Assembly: GCF_022763245.1 (NCBI RefSeq)
Contig: NZ_JALEGV010000041.1
Span: 729,223-793,222, forward strand
Direction of reading: 5' to 3'
Source: Oricola sp.
GTDB lineage: Bacteria > Pseudomonadota > Alphaproteobacteria > Rhizobiales > Rhizobiaceae
DNA: 64,000 nt
Part shown: one piece after another, positions 8,518 through 16,741 of the stretch
Position numbering within the stretch: position 1 is the stretch's first letter
Layout of the letters: the number at the start of each line of letters is the position of its first letter
Made by a program: the position numbers and the translations under genes
The notes under the pieces: model-generated
Told to the model about the DNA's origin: nothing
Seen by the model: only the letters and a program-made list of their open reading frames with translations
The model's database searches: none

Positions 8518-10312
8518 TGCGGCCTCCGGTCCGGGAGTCGGTGAGCGAGGGAGCAAGGTCTCCGGTGCCGACCTTGCGGCGGGCGTTCAGTCCGGCGAAT
8601 GCGCGGATCAGCCCGACGGCGATGAGCGCGACCAATATGCCGCCGAGCTGGATGCAGAAGATCGCGGCCGTCTGGCTCACCTCCCCGGCGATGTAGAGAT
8701 CATAGGCCTGGACCGGCACGGTCTGGCTGGTTGCGGACGACAGCATGACCGGGATGGCCAGATTGCCGGAAATCATGATGCCGGCCACCGTCCATCCGGC
8801 GACGAAGCTCGGCGCGATCAGCGGCAGGACGATGCGGAAGAATGTCGCGATCCGGCCGCCGCCGGCGACCCGCGACGATTCCTCCAGTTCCGGCCCGATC
8901 TGCACGAGAGCGGCGTCCGAGACGCGCGACACCACCGGGATCACGGCGACGATCAGCCCGATCATCAGGATCCAGATCGTCGAATAGAGCAGTTTCAGCC
9001 CCGGAAGCGAGATGTAGGCCCACAGCATGGCAAGCCCGAGCACGACGCCGGGCAGTGTCCAGGGCAGCCACGTCGTGAATTCGAGCACGTGACGCGTCGT
9101 GCGCCCGGAATGCCGGCCGACATAGCCGATGATCACCGCCAGCGTCATCGCGACGAAGCCGCCGATGACGGCGACGATGGCGGTGTTGACGAGCGACCGG
9201 ACGATCTGGGAATCGTCCAGCACGGCCAGGTAATTGTCGAGCGTGAAACCACGATAGAGGCCGAAGACCGGCTGCAGCGATCCGACGAGCATCTGCACCA
9301 GCGGCAGGATGACGGCCAGCAGCGCATAGACCAGGATCAGCCCGGTCGCAACGAAGCGCCAGCCGCCGATGTCGGCTGGTTCGGTCTTGTGGCCCTTGCC
9401 TGAAATCACGGCATAGCTGCGCCCCGCCATGATGCGCGACCGGACGAGCACCAGCGCCATGACGGTCAGCGTCAGGAGCAGGGAGAGTGTCCCGGCGGCG
9501 GCGTAGTTTGGCGGCAGGGTCTTGTTCACCGCGTCGTAGATCTGCGTCGCCAGCACGCCGATCCCGGCGGGCAGGCCGAGAAGCAACGGAATGTCGAAGG
9601 ATTCCAGCCCGTTGGTGAAGACGAGGATGGCGACGCCCGCGACGGCCGGCGTCAGGACGGGTATCGTCACGCGGAAGAAGGTCCTGACGGCGCCCGCGCC
9701 GGACGTTCTCGACGCCTCCTCAAGCGTGCGGTCCATCGATCCGAAGGGCCCCACCATCAGGAGGTAGCCGAAGGCGGTGACCTTCAGCGTCAGGACGAAG
9801 ATGATGCCGGACCAGGATTCCACGTTGAACGGGCTCCACGACGTTCCGGTCACGGTGCGGATCGTGTAGTTGATCAGGCCGGCGCTCTCATTGCCGAGCA
9901 TCGCCCAGCTGAGACCGAAAAAGAGCTGCGGCGTGGCCAGCACGACGACCATCAACGGCGTTACCAGCCAGCGCAAGGGCGTGTTCGTCCTCGCCACGAC
10001 CCAGGAGAAGAACACCGCGAGCAGGGTCACGAAGATGGTCAGGAAGAACGACAGGAACAGCGTGTCCTGCACACCTTCGGCAATACCCGGGTTCGTGAAG
10101 AGATTGCGAACGCCGTCCAGTGTCCAGTCGCCGGCCGCGCCGGGTGGCGTGGTGCGGAAACTGCCGATCGCCAGCATCAGGACCGGCCAAACGAAAAGAA
10201 CGAACATGGCGAACGCGAAAGCAAGCCAGATCGCCCGACCGAACGCGCGCTGCGCAATCACGCTCATGTCCGGTTCAATGGCTTTGATGCCGGCATCGGC
10301 GCGGTCAGGCAT
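8510..10312 (-). CDS. Fused ABC transporter permease with two MetI-type domains
   Basis: A 600-residue inner-membrane protein that carries two complete permease domains in one chain, as in the iron(III) AfuB/FbpB permeases. Each half has an EAA-type cytoplasmic loop that would dock with the ATPase: the first reads LEEASRTSGAGAVRTFFRVTIPVL and the second ELEESSRVAGGGRIATFFRIVLPLI, shown here only as landmarks. About twelve hydrophobic spans are visible. The ATG at 10312 overlaps the preceding amidohydrolase gene by eight bases, matching the coupling seen at the next junction; ATGs at 10336 and 10267 are alternatives, and none has a strong ribosome binding site. Confidence 0.9.
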   Translation of the reverse strand: MPDRADAGIKAIEPDMSVIAQRAFGRAIWLAFAFAMFVLFVWPVLMLAIGSFRTTPPGAAGDWTLDGVRNLFTNPGIAEGVQDTLFLSFFLTIFVTLLAVFFSWVVARTNTPLRWLVTPLMVVVLATPQLFFGLSWAMLGNESAGLINYTIRTVTGTSWSPFNVESWSGIIFVLTLKVTAFGYLLMVGPFGSMDRTLEEASRTSGAGAVRTFFRVTIPVLTPAVAGVAILVFTNGLESFDIPLLLGLPAGIGVLATQIYDAVNKTLPPNYAAAGTLSLLLTLTVMALVLVRSRIMAGRSYAVISGKGHKTEPADIGGWRFVATGLILVYALLAVILPLVQMLVGSLQPVFGLYRGFTLDNYLAVLDDSQIVRSLVNTAIVAVIGGFVAMTLAVIIGYVGRHSGRTTRHVLEFTTWLPWTLPGVVLGLAMLWAYISLPGLKLLYSTIWILMIGLIVAVIPVVSRVSDAALVQIGPELEESSRVAGGGRIATFFRIVLPLIAPSFVAGWTVAGIMISGNLAIPVMLSSATSQTVPVQAYDLYIAGEVSQTAAIFCIQLGGILVALIAVGLIRAFAGLNARRKVGTGDLAPSLTDSRTGGRND

Positions 10313-11684
10313 GGGCGAGGCCGTCCAGTTCGGCATAGGCGGGGAGAGTGGTGTCGAGCGGCGCTCCGTCGCGCACGACGATGCGGTCGCTTTCGGACCG
10401 GGACAGGATTTCTGACCAGGAGCGGCCTTCGAACAGAATGAAATCAGCGCCGCATCCGGCTTTCAGCGTACCCGTCTGATCCATTCCCATGGCGCGCGCC
10501 GGGTCGGTCGTGACCGACGCGATCCAGTCGCCGCTCGGATGGTCGAGATGCGCGATCCGCGTGCCCAGCCGGAACGCGTCGAGCATGTCGAGATCGCCAT
10601 AGGCGTGAAAACTGTCGCGGGTGTTGTCGGAGGCGAGCGACACGGAAATGCCGCGACGGCGCATCTCGTGAAGCAGCGTCACACCACGCCAGCGCGGCGT
10701 CGTGCCGTCCGTGCGCCGGTCCTGGAGGTAGAGATTGCAGGCCGGCAGGCTGACGATGGCCAGTCCCGCGGCGGCGACCGCATCGAGCGTTTCGTCCGCC
10801 GTCGCTTCATCCTGCACGGCCAGCGAGCAGCAATGGCCGACGAGCACGTTCCCCTGATAGCCGTTCCGCAACACGGCGTCCGCGACATGACGCAGCACGT
10901 CGGAGGCCGGGTCTGCGGTTTCGTCGGCGTGGAAATCGAGGTCGAGACCGTGCCTGTCCGCAGTCTGTATTATCACGTCGAGACAATGGTCGATCTCCGG
11001 ATCAGGATACACCGCCGCGCCGAGCACGCCGTCCGCCGCTTTCACATGGGTGACGACGCGGTCCAGAAAGTCGCGATCCCGGACCATCTGCACCGGGAAC
11101 AGGCTGGAGCCTTGTATCTCGATGCGCCCCTGCCATTCCTGCCTGATGCGGGCGAGAACCGGCCATGAAATGCCATCCTGCGGCGGATGGGAGTCGATAT
11201 GGGTCCGCAACGCGCGCGTGCCGTGATGAAACGCCGAGCGCAGGGCGAAGTCCATTCGCGCATGGACGTCCTCGGCAGTCCAGTGCGCCTCGCGATCCTT
11301 GCGCATGGATGCGGCTGCGCCCGCAAAGGTGCCGTCGGCGGGTTCCGCCCGACCCAGAATCTGCGCCTTGTCGATATGAGTGTGGCAATCGACGAAATTC
11401 GGGATCATCACGCGCCGTCCGGCATCGATGGATGCCGTTTCCGCGCCGGCTTCCGTGGCGCCGGCCGGGCTGATCGTCTCGATCCGCCGATCGCAAATCC
11501 TCACGTCGGCGAGAGCAAAGTCGTCGGGCGCGTCTACACCAAGTGGCGGATACGTCACGCTGTCATGCAGTCGCACATTGCGCAGCGTGAAGCTGCCTTG
11601 AGATGCGGCCGCGACCGCCTTGCGCAACTGCGCCTGGTCTGAAGGGAAAGATGCGGAAGGCTGCAGGGTTTGCATAGCGGTCAT
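10305..11684 (-). CDS. Cytosine-deaminase-like amidohydrolase
   Basis: A 459-residue metal-dependent hydrolase of the amidohydrolase superfamily, closest in motif layout to CodA-type cytosine deaminases. The first metal motif is H101-x-H103-x-D105 in CHTHIDKA, followed by DFHADET, VGHCC and the terminal aspartate in LASDNTRD. These support one metal and hydrolysis or deamination of a cyclic amide, imine or N-substituted compound. CodA relatives are functionally diverse, so cytosine is not assumed. It is the first gene of the ABC-transporter/sulfatase operon and overlaps the permease gene by eight bases, suggesting that it processes the imported compound. The ATG at 11684 has AGGTGG six bases upstream; the frame is open to 11756. 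Confidence 0.85.
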   Translation of the reverse strand: MTAMQTLQPSASFPSDQAQLRKAVAAASQGSFTLRNVRLHDSVTYPPLGVDAPDDFALADVRICDRRIETISPAGATEAGAETASIDAGRRVMIPNFVDCHTHIDKAQILGRAEPADGTFAGAAASMRKDREAHWTAEDVHARMDFALRSAFHHGTRALRTHIDSHPPQDGISWPVLARIRQEWQGRIEIQGSSLFPVQMVRDRDFLDRVVTHVKAADGVLGAAVYPDPEIDHCLDVIIQTADRHGLDLDFHADETADPASDVLRHVADAVLRNGYQGNVLVGHCCSLAVQDEATADETLDAVAAAGLAIVSLPACNLYLQDRRTDGTTPRWRGVTLLHEMRRRGISVSLASDNTRDSFHAYGDLDMLDAFRLGTRIAHLDHPSGDWIASVTTDPARAMGMDQTGTLKAGCGADFILFEGRSWSEILSRSESDRIVVRDGAPLDTTLPAYAELDGLAHA

Positions 11685-12113
11685 GGCAGCCACCTGGTCG
11701 TCATGTCCCTCAATCCCGCGACTCAGACAATCGGTCGAGCCGCATCGCGCCGGCATTGGCCTTGCGCGTCGGGTGCGAACGAAGGCCGCGGCCGTCGGCG
11801 GAGTTCTCGTTCGACACGATCGCCGCCGGCATCATCGCGCAAGTCTCGCGCTTTCGATCGTGAACCGTTTCATCCATTTCCTGTCCGCAATGCCCCATGT
11901 TCCTGCGCCAACGATCAGGTCTGAAAAAAACCTACCAAATGATCAGAGCAGATGCTATGAAAAATTTCAAGACTGAATCGGGAGGTGCTGAATGGCAGGT
12001 GCCAAGCAGCAGTTGGCGGCATCGCCGAAACGGAAATGCACAAATTCGTCTCTGCGCGGATGTGCTGAGCCGGGGCATCGCCTCGTGGCGCGCGGACAGA
12101 AGAGGGATTGCCC
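11685..12113. promoter_or_regulatory. Divergent intergenic region between the amidohydrolase and FAD-oxidase operons
   Basis: This 429-base gap separates two divergent operons and must hold promoters for both. No coding region was recognised. The part around 11915-11965 is distinctly AT-richer than its surroundings. Within it, 11931-11945 read on the minus strand as TGATCATTTGGTAGG, a partial match to the TGACCA-N2-TGGTCA palindromes bound by RutR-type TetR regulators. A TetR gene lies downstream of the FAD oxidase, so an operator here is plausible but unproven. Confidence 0.45.
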
Positions 12114-13490
12114 ATGACAACGTTAGAAGCACCGGACGCGGAATCGCGGTTGGATGCGTTCAAGGCTCTGATCGAGGGCATTCGCTGGCACGGCGAGCCG
12201 CAATATCTCCAGCTTCGGTCACGCGACTATTATTGGTACAGCCCGATCCTCAAGGAACAGCTCGACGACAAGCGTGCCGACATCATCGTGCTGCCGTCCA
12301 CCGAAGACGAGGTAGAGCGTGTGGCGGCGGCGGCCGTTCGCTGCCATTTGCCCCTGACGTTGAGAGGCGGCGGGACCGGAAACTACGGGCAGTGCGTGCC
12401 GCTGGAAGGCGGTATTGTGATGGACCTGACGCGCCTCGACAAGGTGCTGTCGATAGAGGACGGGCATGTGCGCGTTGAGGCCGGTGCCCGCATCGCGCGC
12501 CTGGACAACGCGGTGCAGGAGACCGGGCAGGAATTGCTGATGTACCCTTCGACCCGCACCATCGCGACGATCGGCGGCTTCGTCGCCGGCGGATCGGGCG
12601 GCATCGGGTCGCTGCGCCACGGTATGCTGCGAGACGCAGGCAACGTCGACTACGTCAAGGTTGTCACCCTGGAGGCTGAGCCTCGCTGCATCGAGTTGCG
12701 CGGCACCGATGTCCAGAAGGTTCATCACGCCTATGGCACGAACGGCATCATCCTGGAGGTTGGGCTGGGGCTGGCGCCTGCAACCGACTGGATCCACACG
12801 GCCGCGCTGTTCGACGGCTACGATCGGGCACTTCAATTCTGCCTGGATGCCTGCGATACCGGGCTCGATCTCTATCTGCTGACCTGTGTCGAGCGTCGCT
12901 TCTCGCCCTATTACCGGAAGTTCGGCGATCGATTTCCGCCCGACCGGGATGCGGTGATCGCCATGGTCGCCCCGCAGCACATGCAGGCATTCCGAGACGA
13001 GGTGGAGAAACGCGGCGGATCGGTTTCGTTTTCGCTTCGCAAGCCCGAACTGTCGGATGCGGGCCTTCAGCCGGCCTATGAATACGGGTGGAACCACACC
13101 ACGCTCCAGGCGCTCAAGGTGGACAAGAGCTGGACCTATCTGCAGGTCGCCTGTCCGGCTCCGTTCGATCCCGCGCTGGCGATGCGCCAGATGGAACGCT
13201 ACGGAGACGAGATATACTGGCACCACGAATTCGCGAGGATGGGCGGGCATCTTCAGGTTTTCACGCTGCCCTTGGTAAGATGGCGCGGGGCGGACCGCAT
13301 CGAGACAGTGATGGCCGAGATCGAGGACGATGGCTGCACGGTCTTCAATCCGCATGTCGTGACGATCGAGGAGGGGGGCATGAAGCAGATCGACGAAGCG
13401 CAGATCGCGTTCAAGCGGCAGGCCGACCCCCACGGCCTCATGAATCCCGGCAAGACACTCGGCTGGACCGAGGACATGGCGCGCCTCTAG
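12114..13490 (+). CDS. FAD-binding (PCMH-type) oxidase/dehydrogenase
   Basis: A 458-residue flavoprotein of the FAD-linked oxidase family with a PCMH-fold FAD domain in the N-terminal half. The expected blocks are seen: ADIIVLPSTEDEVERV, then LTLRGGGTGNYG binding the pyrophosphate, GGIVMDLTRLDKV, and a glycine-rich GGFVAGGSGGIGSL lining the flavin. The C-terminal end HGLMNPGKTLGW matches D-lactate dehydrogenase and glycolate oxidase GlcD-like enzymes that oxidise hydroxyacids or alcohols. No signal peptide is visible. The ATG at 12114 follows GAGGG at eight bases; a TTG two codons earlier is less likely. It is divergent from the sulfatase operon and cotranscribed with a TetR regulator. Substrate unknown. 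Confidence 0.85.
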   Translation: MTTLEAPDAESRLDAFKALIEGIRWHGEPQYLQLRSRDYYWYSPILKEQLDDKRADIIVLPSTEDEVERVAAAAVRCHLPLTLRGGGTGNYGQCVPLEGGIVMDLTRLDKVLSIEDGHVRVEAGARIARLDNAVQETGQELLMYPSTRTIATIGGFVAGGSGGIGSLRHGMLRDAGNVDYVKVVTLEAEPRCIELRGTDVQKVHHAYGTNGIILEVGLGLAPATDWIHTAALFDGYDRALQFCLDACDTGLDLYLLTCVERRFSPYYRKFGDRFPPDRDAVIAMVAPQHMQAFRDEVEKRGGSVSFSLRKPELSDAGLQPAYEYGWNHTTLQALKVDKSWTYLQVACPAPFDPALAMRQMERYGDEIYWHHEFARMGGHLQVFTLPLVRWRGADRIETVMAEIEDDGCTVFNPHVVTIEEGGMKQIDEAQIAFKRQADPHGLMNPGKTLGWTEDMARL

Positions 13491-13537
13491 ATGATCGGAT
13501 TTCGCAGCCGAACCATCGACCGGAAAGTGAAGCGAGG

Positions 13538-14197
13538 ATGACGACGACGCACAGCACGCCCGCCAAGGGGCAACCGGAAGAGCAAAGCGTGGTCAAGCGC
13601 AAGCGTCTGGCGATGTTCAGGACCATTCGCGAGGCCGCCATCCGCGAATTTGGCAAGAACGGCCTGTCGGGGACATCGACCCAGGCGTTGGCCGATGCCG
13701 CCGGGATCACCAAAGCCCAGTTCCACTATTACATCACGTCGAAGGAGGACCTCTATCGCGAGGTGCTGAACTACATCATCGCGGAATGGTCCGACATGTT
13801 CTTCGCGTCTGCGACCGCGGACGATCCCGCGACGATCATCGCCGATTACCTGCGGATGAAGATCCGCCACTCGGTTGAGCATCCGGACATGACGCGGCTC
13901 TTTTCGCTGGAGATGGCGCGCGGCGGCATCGACCTCGAAAACCATTGGGCGGACATCCTGGGAAGCGCCGGCAAGGCCATCAAGATGATCGGCGGATGGT
14001 GCGAGGCGGGCCTGATCAAACCGGTCGATCCTGTCCTGTTCCTGATGAACATGTGGGCCGTGAGCCAGTATTACGCGGAATACGAGGTCCAGGCCCGGGG
14101 CCTGATGGGTACGGCGGAAGGCGAGCCGCTCGACGCCGAGCGGATCACGCAAGAGGCGATAGAGCTCTTCCTCGCCAGGGCCGGCCTTGCCGGCTGA
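13538..14197 (+). CDS. TetR/AcrR-family transcriptional regulator
   Basis: A 219-residue one-component repressor. The N-terminal helix-turn-helix is clear: residues 26-40 form the first helix (FRTIREAAIREFGKN), and TSTQALADAAGITKAQFHYY (47-66) gives the recognition helices, followed by the usual K-x-DLY boundary. The C-terminal ligand-binding half resembles RutR/YcdC-type regulators, where ligands are often catabolic intermediates. It starts 47 bases after the FAD oxidase and probably controls the divergent promoter region at 11685-12113. The long upstream extension of the frame is inside the FAD gene and is not used; GAGG lies just ahead of the ATG at 13538. Confidence 0.88.
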   Translation: MTTTHSTPAKGQPEEQSVVKRKRLAMFRTIREAAIREFGKNGLSGTSTQALADAAGITKAQFHYYITSKEDLYREVLNYIIAEWSDMFFASATADDPATIIADYLRMKIRHSVEHPDMTRLFSLEMARGGIDLENHWADILGSAGKAIKMIGGWCEAGLIKPVDPVLFLMNMWAVSQYYAEYEVQARGLMGTAEGEPLDAERITQEAIELFLARAGLAG

Positions 14198-14237
14198 GAC
14201 GGCGGGCAAACGCAAGCGACAAGGACGAAGCGCCGAC

Positions 14238-15563
14238 ATGACCGAACCCGCAGAAGACGCCGGCTGGATGGCGCGCCGCTATTATCGCCGTGCGGTCGAG
14301 GCTGCCATTTGGGGCATGCCGGCCGCCTCCACCCAGGCCATGATCGAGGCGTTCCACGATTGCGGGGCGCGGTTTGGCGACATCGTCTATTTCTCGCGTC
14401 TGCCGGATTGGCGCTGGCAGATCACCACGCCGAACGCGACGACTTACTACGCGTTCTCGTCACTGCGTCTCACGGACCGACCGGTGATCCTGACCTTGCC
14501 GCCGACGGAGGGATCGGGGCTCTACGGAAGCATCTTCGATTGCTGGCAGAATGCGCTCGCCGATGTCGGGCCTGCCGGAGAGGATGCCGGCCGGGGTGGT
14601 GTCTACGCCATCCTGCCGCCTGGCTATTCGGGCCCTGTTCCGGATGACGCGGCGATCGTCCGCTGTCCGACGCGCAACGCCTACATCCTCTTCCGCGCCA
14701 TTCCGGCCGACTATGGAGACGAAGGCGTGGCGCGCACGCAGGCGCATATTCACGGCCTCAGGATCGCTGAAATGGACGCGACCGACGAGCAGCGGTTCAT
14801 CGACATTGCGGGCAAGCCTTTCGAGGCGTTTCCGGAGATGGACGACACCTTCTTCGACCGGTTGGCCGCGATCCTGCGTGACGAACCGGTGGGCCGGACG
14901 GACCTCGTCGCGATGGGCATGGCGCACACGCTGGGGATCGGGCGGGACAAGCCCTTCGAACCGGACGCGTCGCAGCGAGAAACGCTCGCCCGCGCCGCGC
15001 GTGAAGCGCAAGCGCAGATGCTGGCGGACAATCTTGAAATCAATCCGCTCTGGCCCGATCGCCGCTGGGGATCGCCGACCTACATCCAGCATGCCCAGAC
15101 AGCCAAGCCGATCCTGAGCGACGAGCGCCTTGACTACGATCGGCGCGCGGCGCTTGCCTATCGCATGTGCGGCGTGCCGAAGACGGCCGGCGCCGCGCGC
15201 TTCTTTCATGTCGTCTGCGATTCTGCGGGCGATCCCTTGCGTGGCGACGAGACCTACCAGCTCTCGATCCCGACGCCGGTGCCCGCCCGCCAGTTCTGGG
15301 CGCTCGCGATCTACGATGCGGTGACCTTCCGGTTCATTCGTGGCGCGCAGGCCGTCGAGTTCAATTCCCTGGCGCTGCCGGATGACGGCACCGGCCGGCC
15401 TGTCGAGATCGTATTCGCTCCCGAGCGGCCGGCGGGTGCGCAGCATTGGATGGAAACCGCGCCGGGCCACAATTGGGCGGCGATCTTTCGCCTCTACGGA
15501 CCCGACGTGGCGGCGCTCGAGGCGGGATGGAAGCCCGAGGACATCGTCAGGCTCGCGCCCTGA
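14238..15563 (+). CDS. DUF1254/DUF1214-type protein without a signal peptide
   Basis: A 441-residue protein of the DUF1254/DUF1214 family, whose members have no established enzymatic role. Landmarks are IWGMPAASTQAM near the N-terminus, FSRLPDWRWQITTPNATTYYAFSSL region, VILTLPPTEGSGLYGSIFD, and a C-terminal part ending in YDAVTFRFI and NWAAIFRLYGP. Most family members are exported, but this N-terminus (MTEPAEDAGWMARRYYRRA) has no hydrophobic core, so the protein is expected in the cytoplasm. It follows the TetR gene by 40 bases and stops directly against the convergent FGE gene. The start was chosen at 14238 because earlier codons lie within the TetR gene. Confidence 0.75.
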   Translation: MTEPAEDAGWMARRYYRRAVEAAIWGMPAASTQAMIEAFHDCGARFGDIVYFSRLPDWRWQITTPNATTYYAFSSLRLTDRPVILTLPPTEGSGLYGSIFDCWQNALADVGPAGEDAGRGGVYAILPPGYSGPVPDDAAIVRCPTRNAYILFRAIPADYGDEGVARTQAHIHGLRIAEMDATDEQRFIDIAGKPFEAFPEMDDTFFDRLAAILRDEPVGRTDLVAMGMAHTLGIGRDKPFEPDASQRETLARAAREAQAQMLADNLEINPLWPDRRWGSPTYIQHAQTAKPILSDERLDYDRRAALAYRMCGVPKTAGAARFFHVVCDSAGDPLRGDETYQLSIPTPVPARQFWALAIYDAVTFRFIRGAQAVEFNSLALPDDGTGRPVEIVFAPERPAGAQHWMETAPGHNWAAIFRLYGPDVAALEAGWKPEDIVRLAP

Positions 15564-16568
15564 TCACGCGTCCGCGGCCACCCGGAACCCGCCATTACCG
15601 GCCGAGCTGTCGGGATCGTTCTGCGTGCGCGAATGGACGTGATACCGGTCGCAATAGCTGACATGGCAAAGATAGGAGCCGCCGCGCTGGACGCGGGCAT
15701 AGCCGCCTGCGGGGCCGACCGGGTCCGTCGCTGGCATCACGCCCGCCTCGGGCAGGGCGCCGAAGAAGTCCTGCACCCATTCCCAGACGTTGCCCGTCAT
15801 GGTGTAGAGGCCGTAGCCGTTCGGTTCGAACGCGTCCGCCGAGGCGGTTCCGATCCACCCGTCATCGCCGGTGTTGACCTTTGGAAACTCGCCCTGGAAC
15901 GTGTTCATCGCATAACGCCCGCCCGGCATCATGTCGTTGCCCCACGGAAATTTCTTGTTCTTCAGGCCTCCGCGCGCCGCGAACTCCCATTCGGCTTCGC
16001 GCGGCAGGCGCAATCCGCCCCACCGCGCATAGGCGACAGCGTCGTACCACGTGACATGCACGACAGGATGGTCCGGGCGAGACGTGACGTCGCTGCCCGG
16101 CCCCTCGGGCGCGGACCAGCGGGCCCCGTCGACCTTGCGCCACCATGGCAGCCCGGGAGGGCTCTCCGGCCAGTTTGCCAGATTGTCGCCCAGCAGCAGG
16201 TGGAAGACGTAGCTCCACCCCTCCTCTTCGGCGACGGTGCTGTATCCGGTCGCTTCCACGAAGCGGGCGAAGTCGCTGTTCGTCACGGTGGTCGGCGCCA
16301 TGAGGAACGGCGAGACCTTGACCTTGCGGCGCGGACTGTCGAGGTCGGCCGGAAAGGTTGATCGCCGTGCGCCCATTTCGAAAATGCCGCCTGGAATACC
16401 CTTCATGCCGGCGCGCAGTTCGTCGGTCAGCGCCGGGCCGCCGGGCGTGACGGCCATGGATCGGGCGATGTAACGCGCATGCGTCGCCACGGGATCGTAT
16501 GCGGCAGCGTTCGTGGACGAGGGTTTTCCGGCCTTGCAGCAAGAGTCGGACGTGTCGGTTCGTGTCAT
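15564..16568 (-). CDS. Formylglycine-generating enzyme (sulfatase-activating)
   Basis: A 334-residue FGE-sulfatase-domain protein that oxidises the cysteine of C-x-P-x-R in sulfatases to formylglycine. The catalytic cysteine pair is intact: C301 and C306 in SYLCHVSYCDRYHVHSR, matching the paired cysteines that distinguish true FGEs from related EgtB or SUMF2-like proteins. The core also shows FEMG, PVVHVTWYDAVAYARW, LPREAEWEFAARGG, FPWG, and TGNVWEWV. There is no signal peptide; the N-terminus MTRTDTSDSCCK holds two extra cysteines. AAGGAAACG precedes the start at 16568. The longer open frame extending to 17543 overlaps the neighbouring gene and is not coding. The likely client is the arylsulfatase at 3857-6214. 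Confidence 0.93.
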   Translation of the reverse strand: MTRTDTSDSCCKAGKPSSTNAAAYDPVATHARYIARSMAVTPGGPALTDELRAGMKGIPGGIFEMGARRSTFPADLDSPRRKVKVSPFLMAPTTVTNSDFARFVEATGYSTVAEEEGWSYVFHLLLGDNLANWPESPPGLPWWRKVDGARWSAPEGPGSDVTSRPDHPVVHVTWYDAVAYARWGGLRLPREAEWEFAARGGLKNKKFPWGNDMMPGGRYAMNTFQGEFPKVNTGDDGWIGTASADAFEPNGYGLYTMTGNVWEWVQDFFGALPEAGVMPATDPVGPAGGYARVQRGGSYLCHVSYCDRYHVHSRTQNDPDSSAGNGGFRVAADA

Positions 16569-16741
16569 CGTTTCCTTGGCCCGATTGGGACTTGCCGGCG
16601 ACGATGGTCCGACAGCGGACCCGCAGCATGCCGAAACGGCACTCCGCAAGGCCCGGATTCCGTTCGAACTGCGCGGCCTGCGATTGTTAGAGCAAGGCCG
16701 CGCGAGGGTCCACCGGGATGATGGGCAACGCGCCAGCGGCC

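Noticed and set aside
13088-13537. Possible fusion of the TetR protein with an upstream segment
   Set aside because: The extension lies in the coding part of the FAD oxidase in another frame. The TetR helix-turn-helix begins normally after the ATG at 13538.
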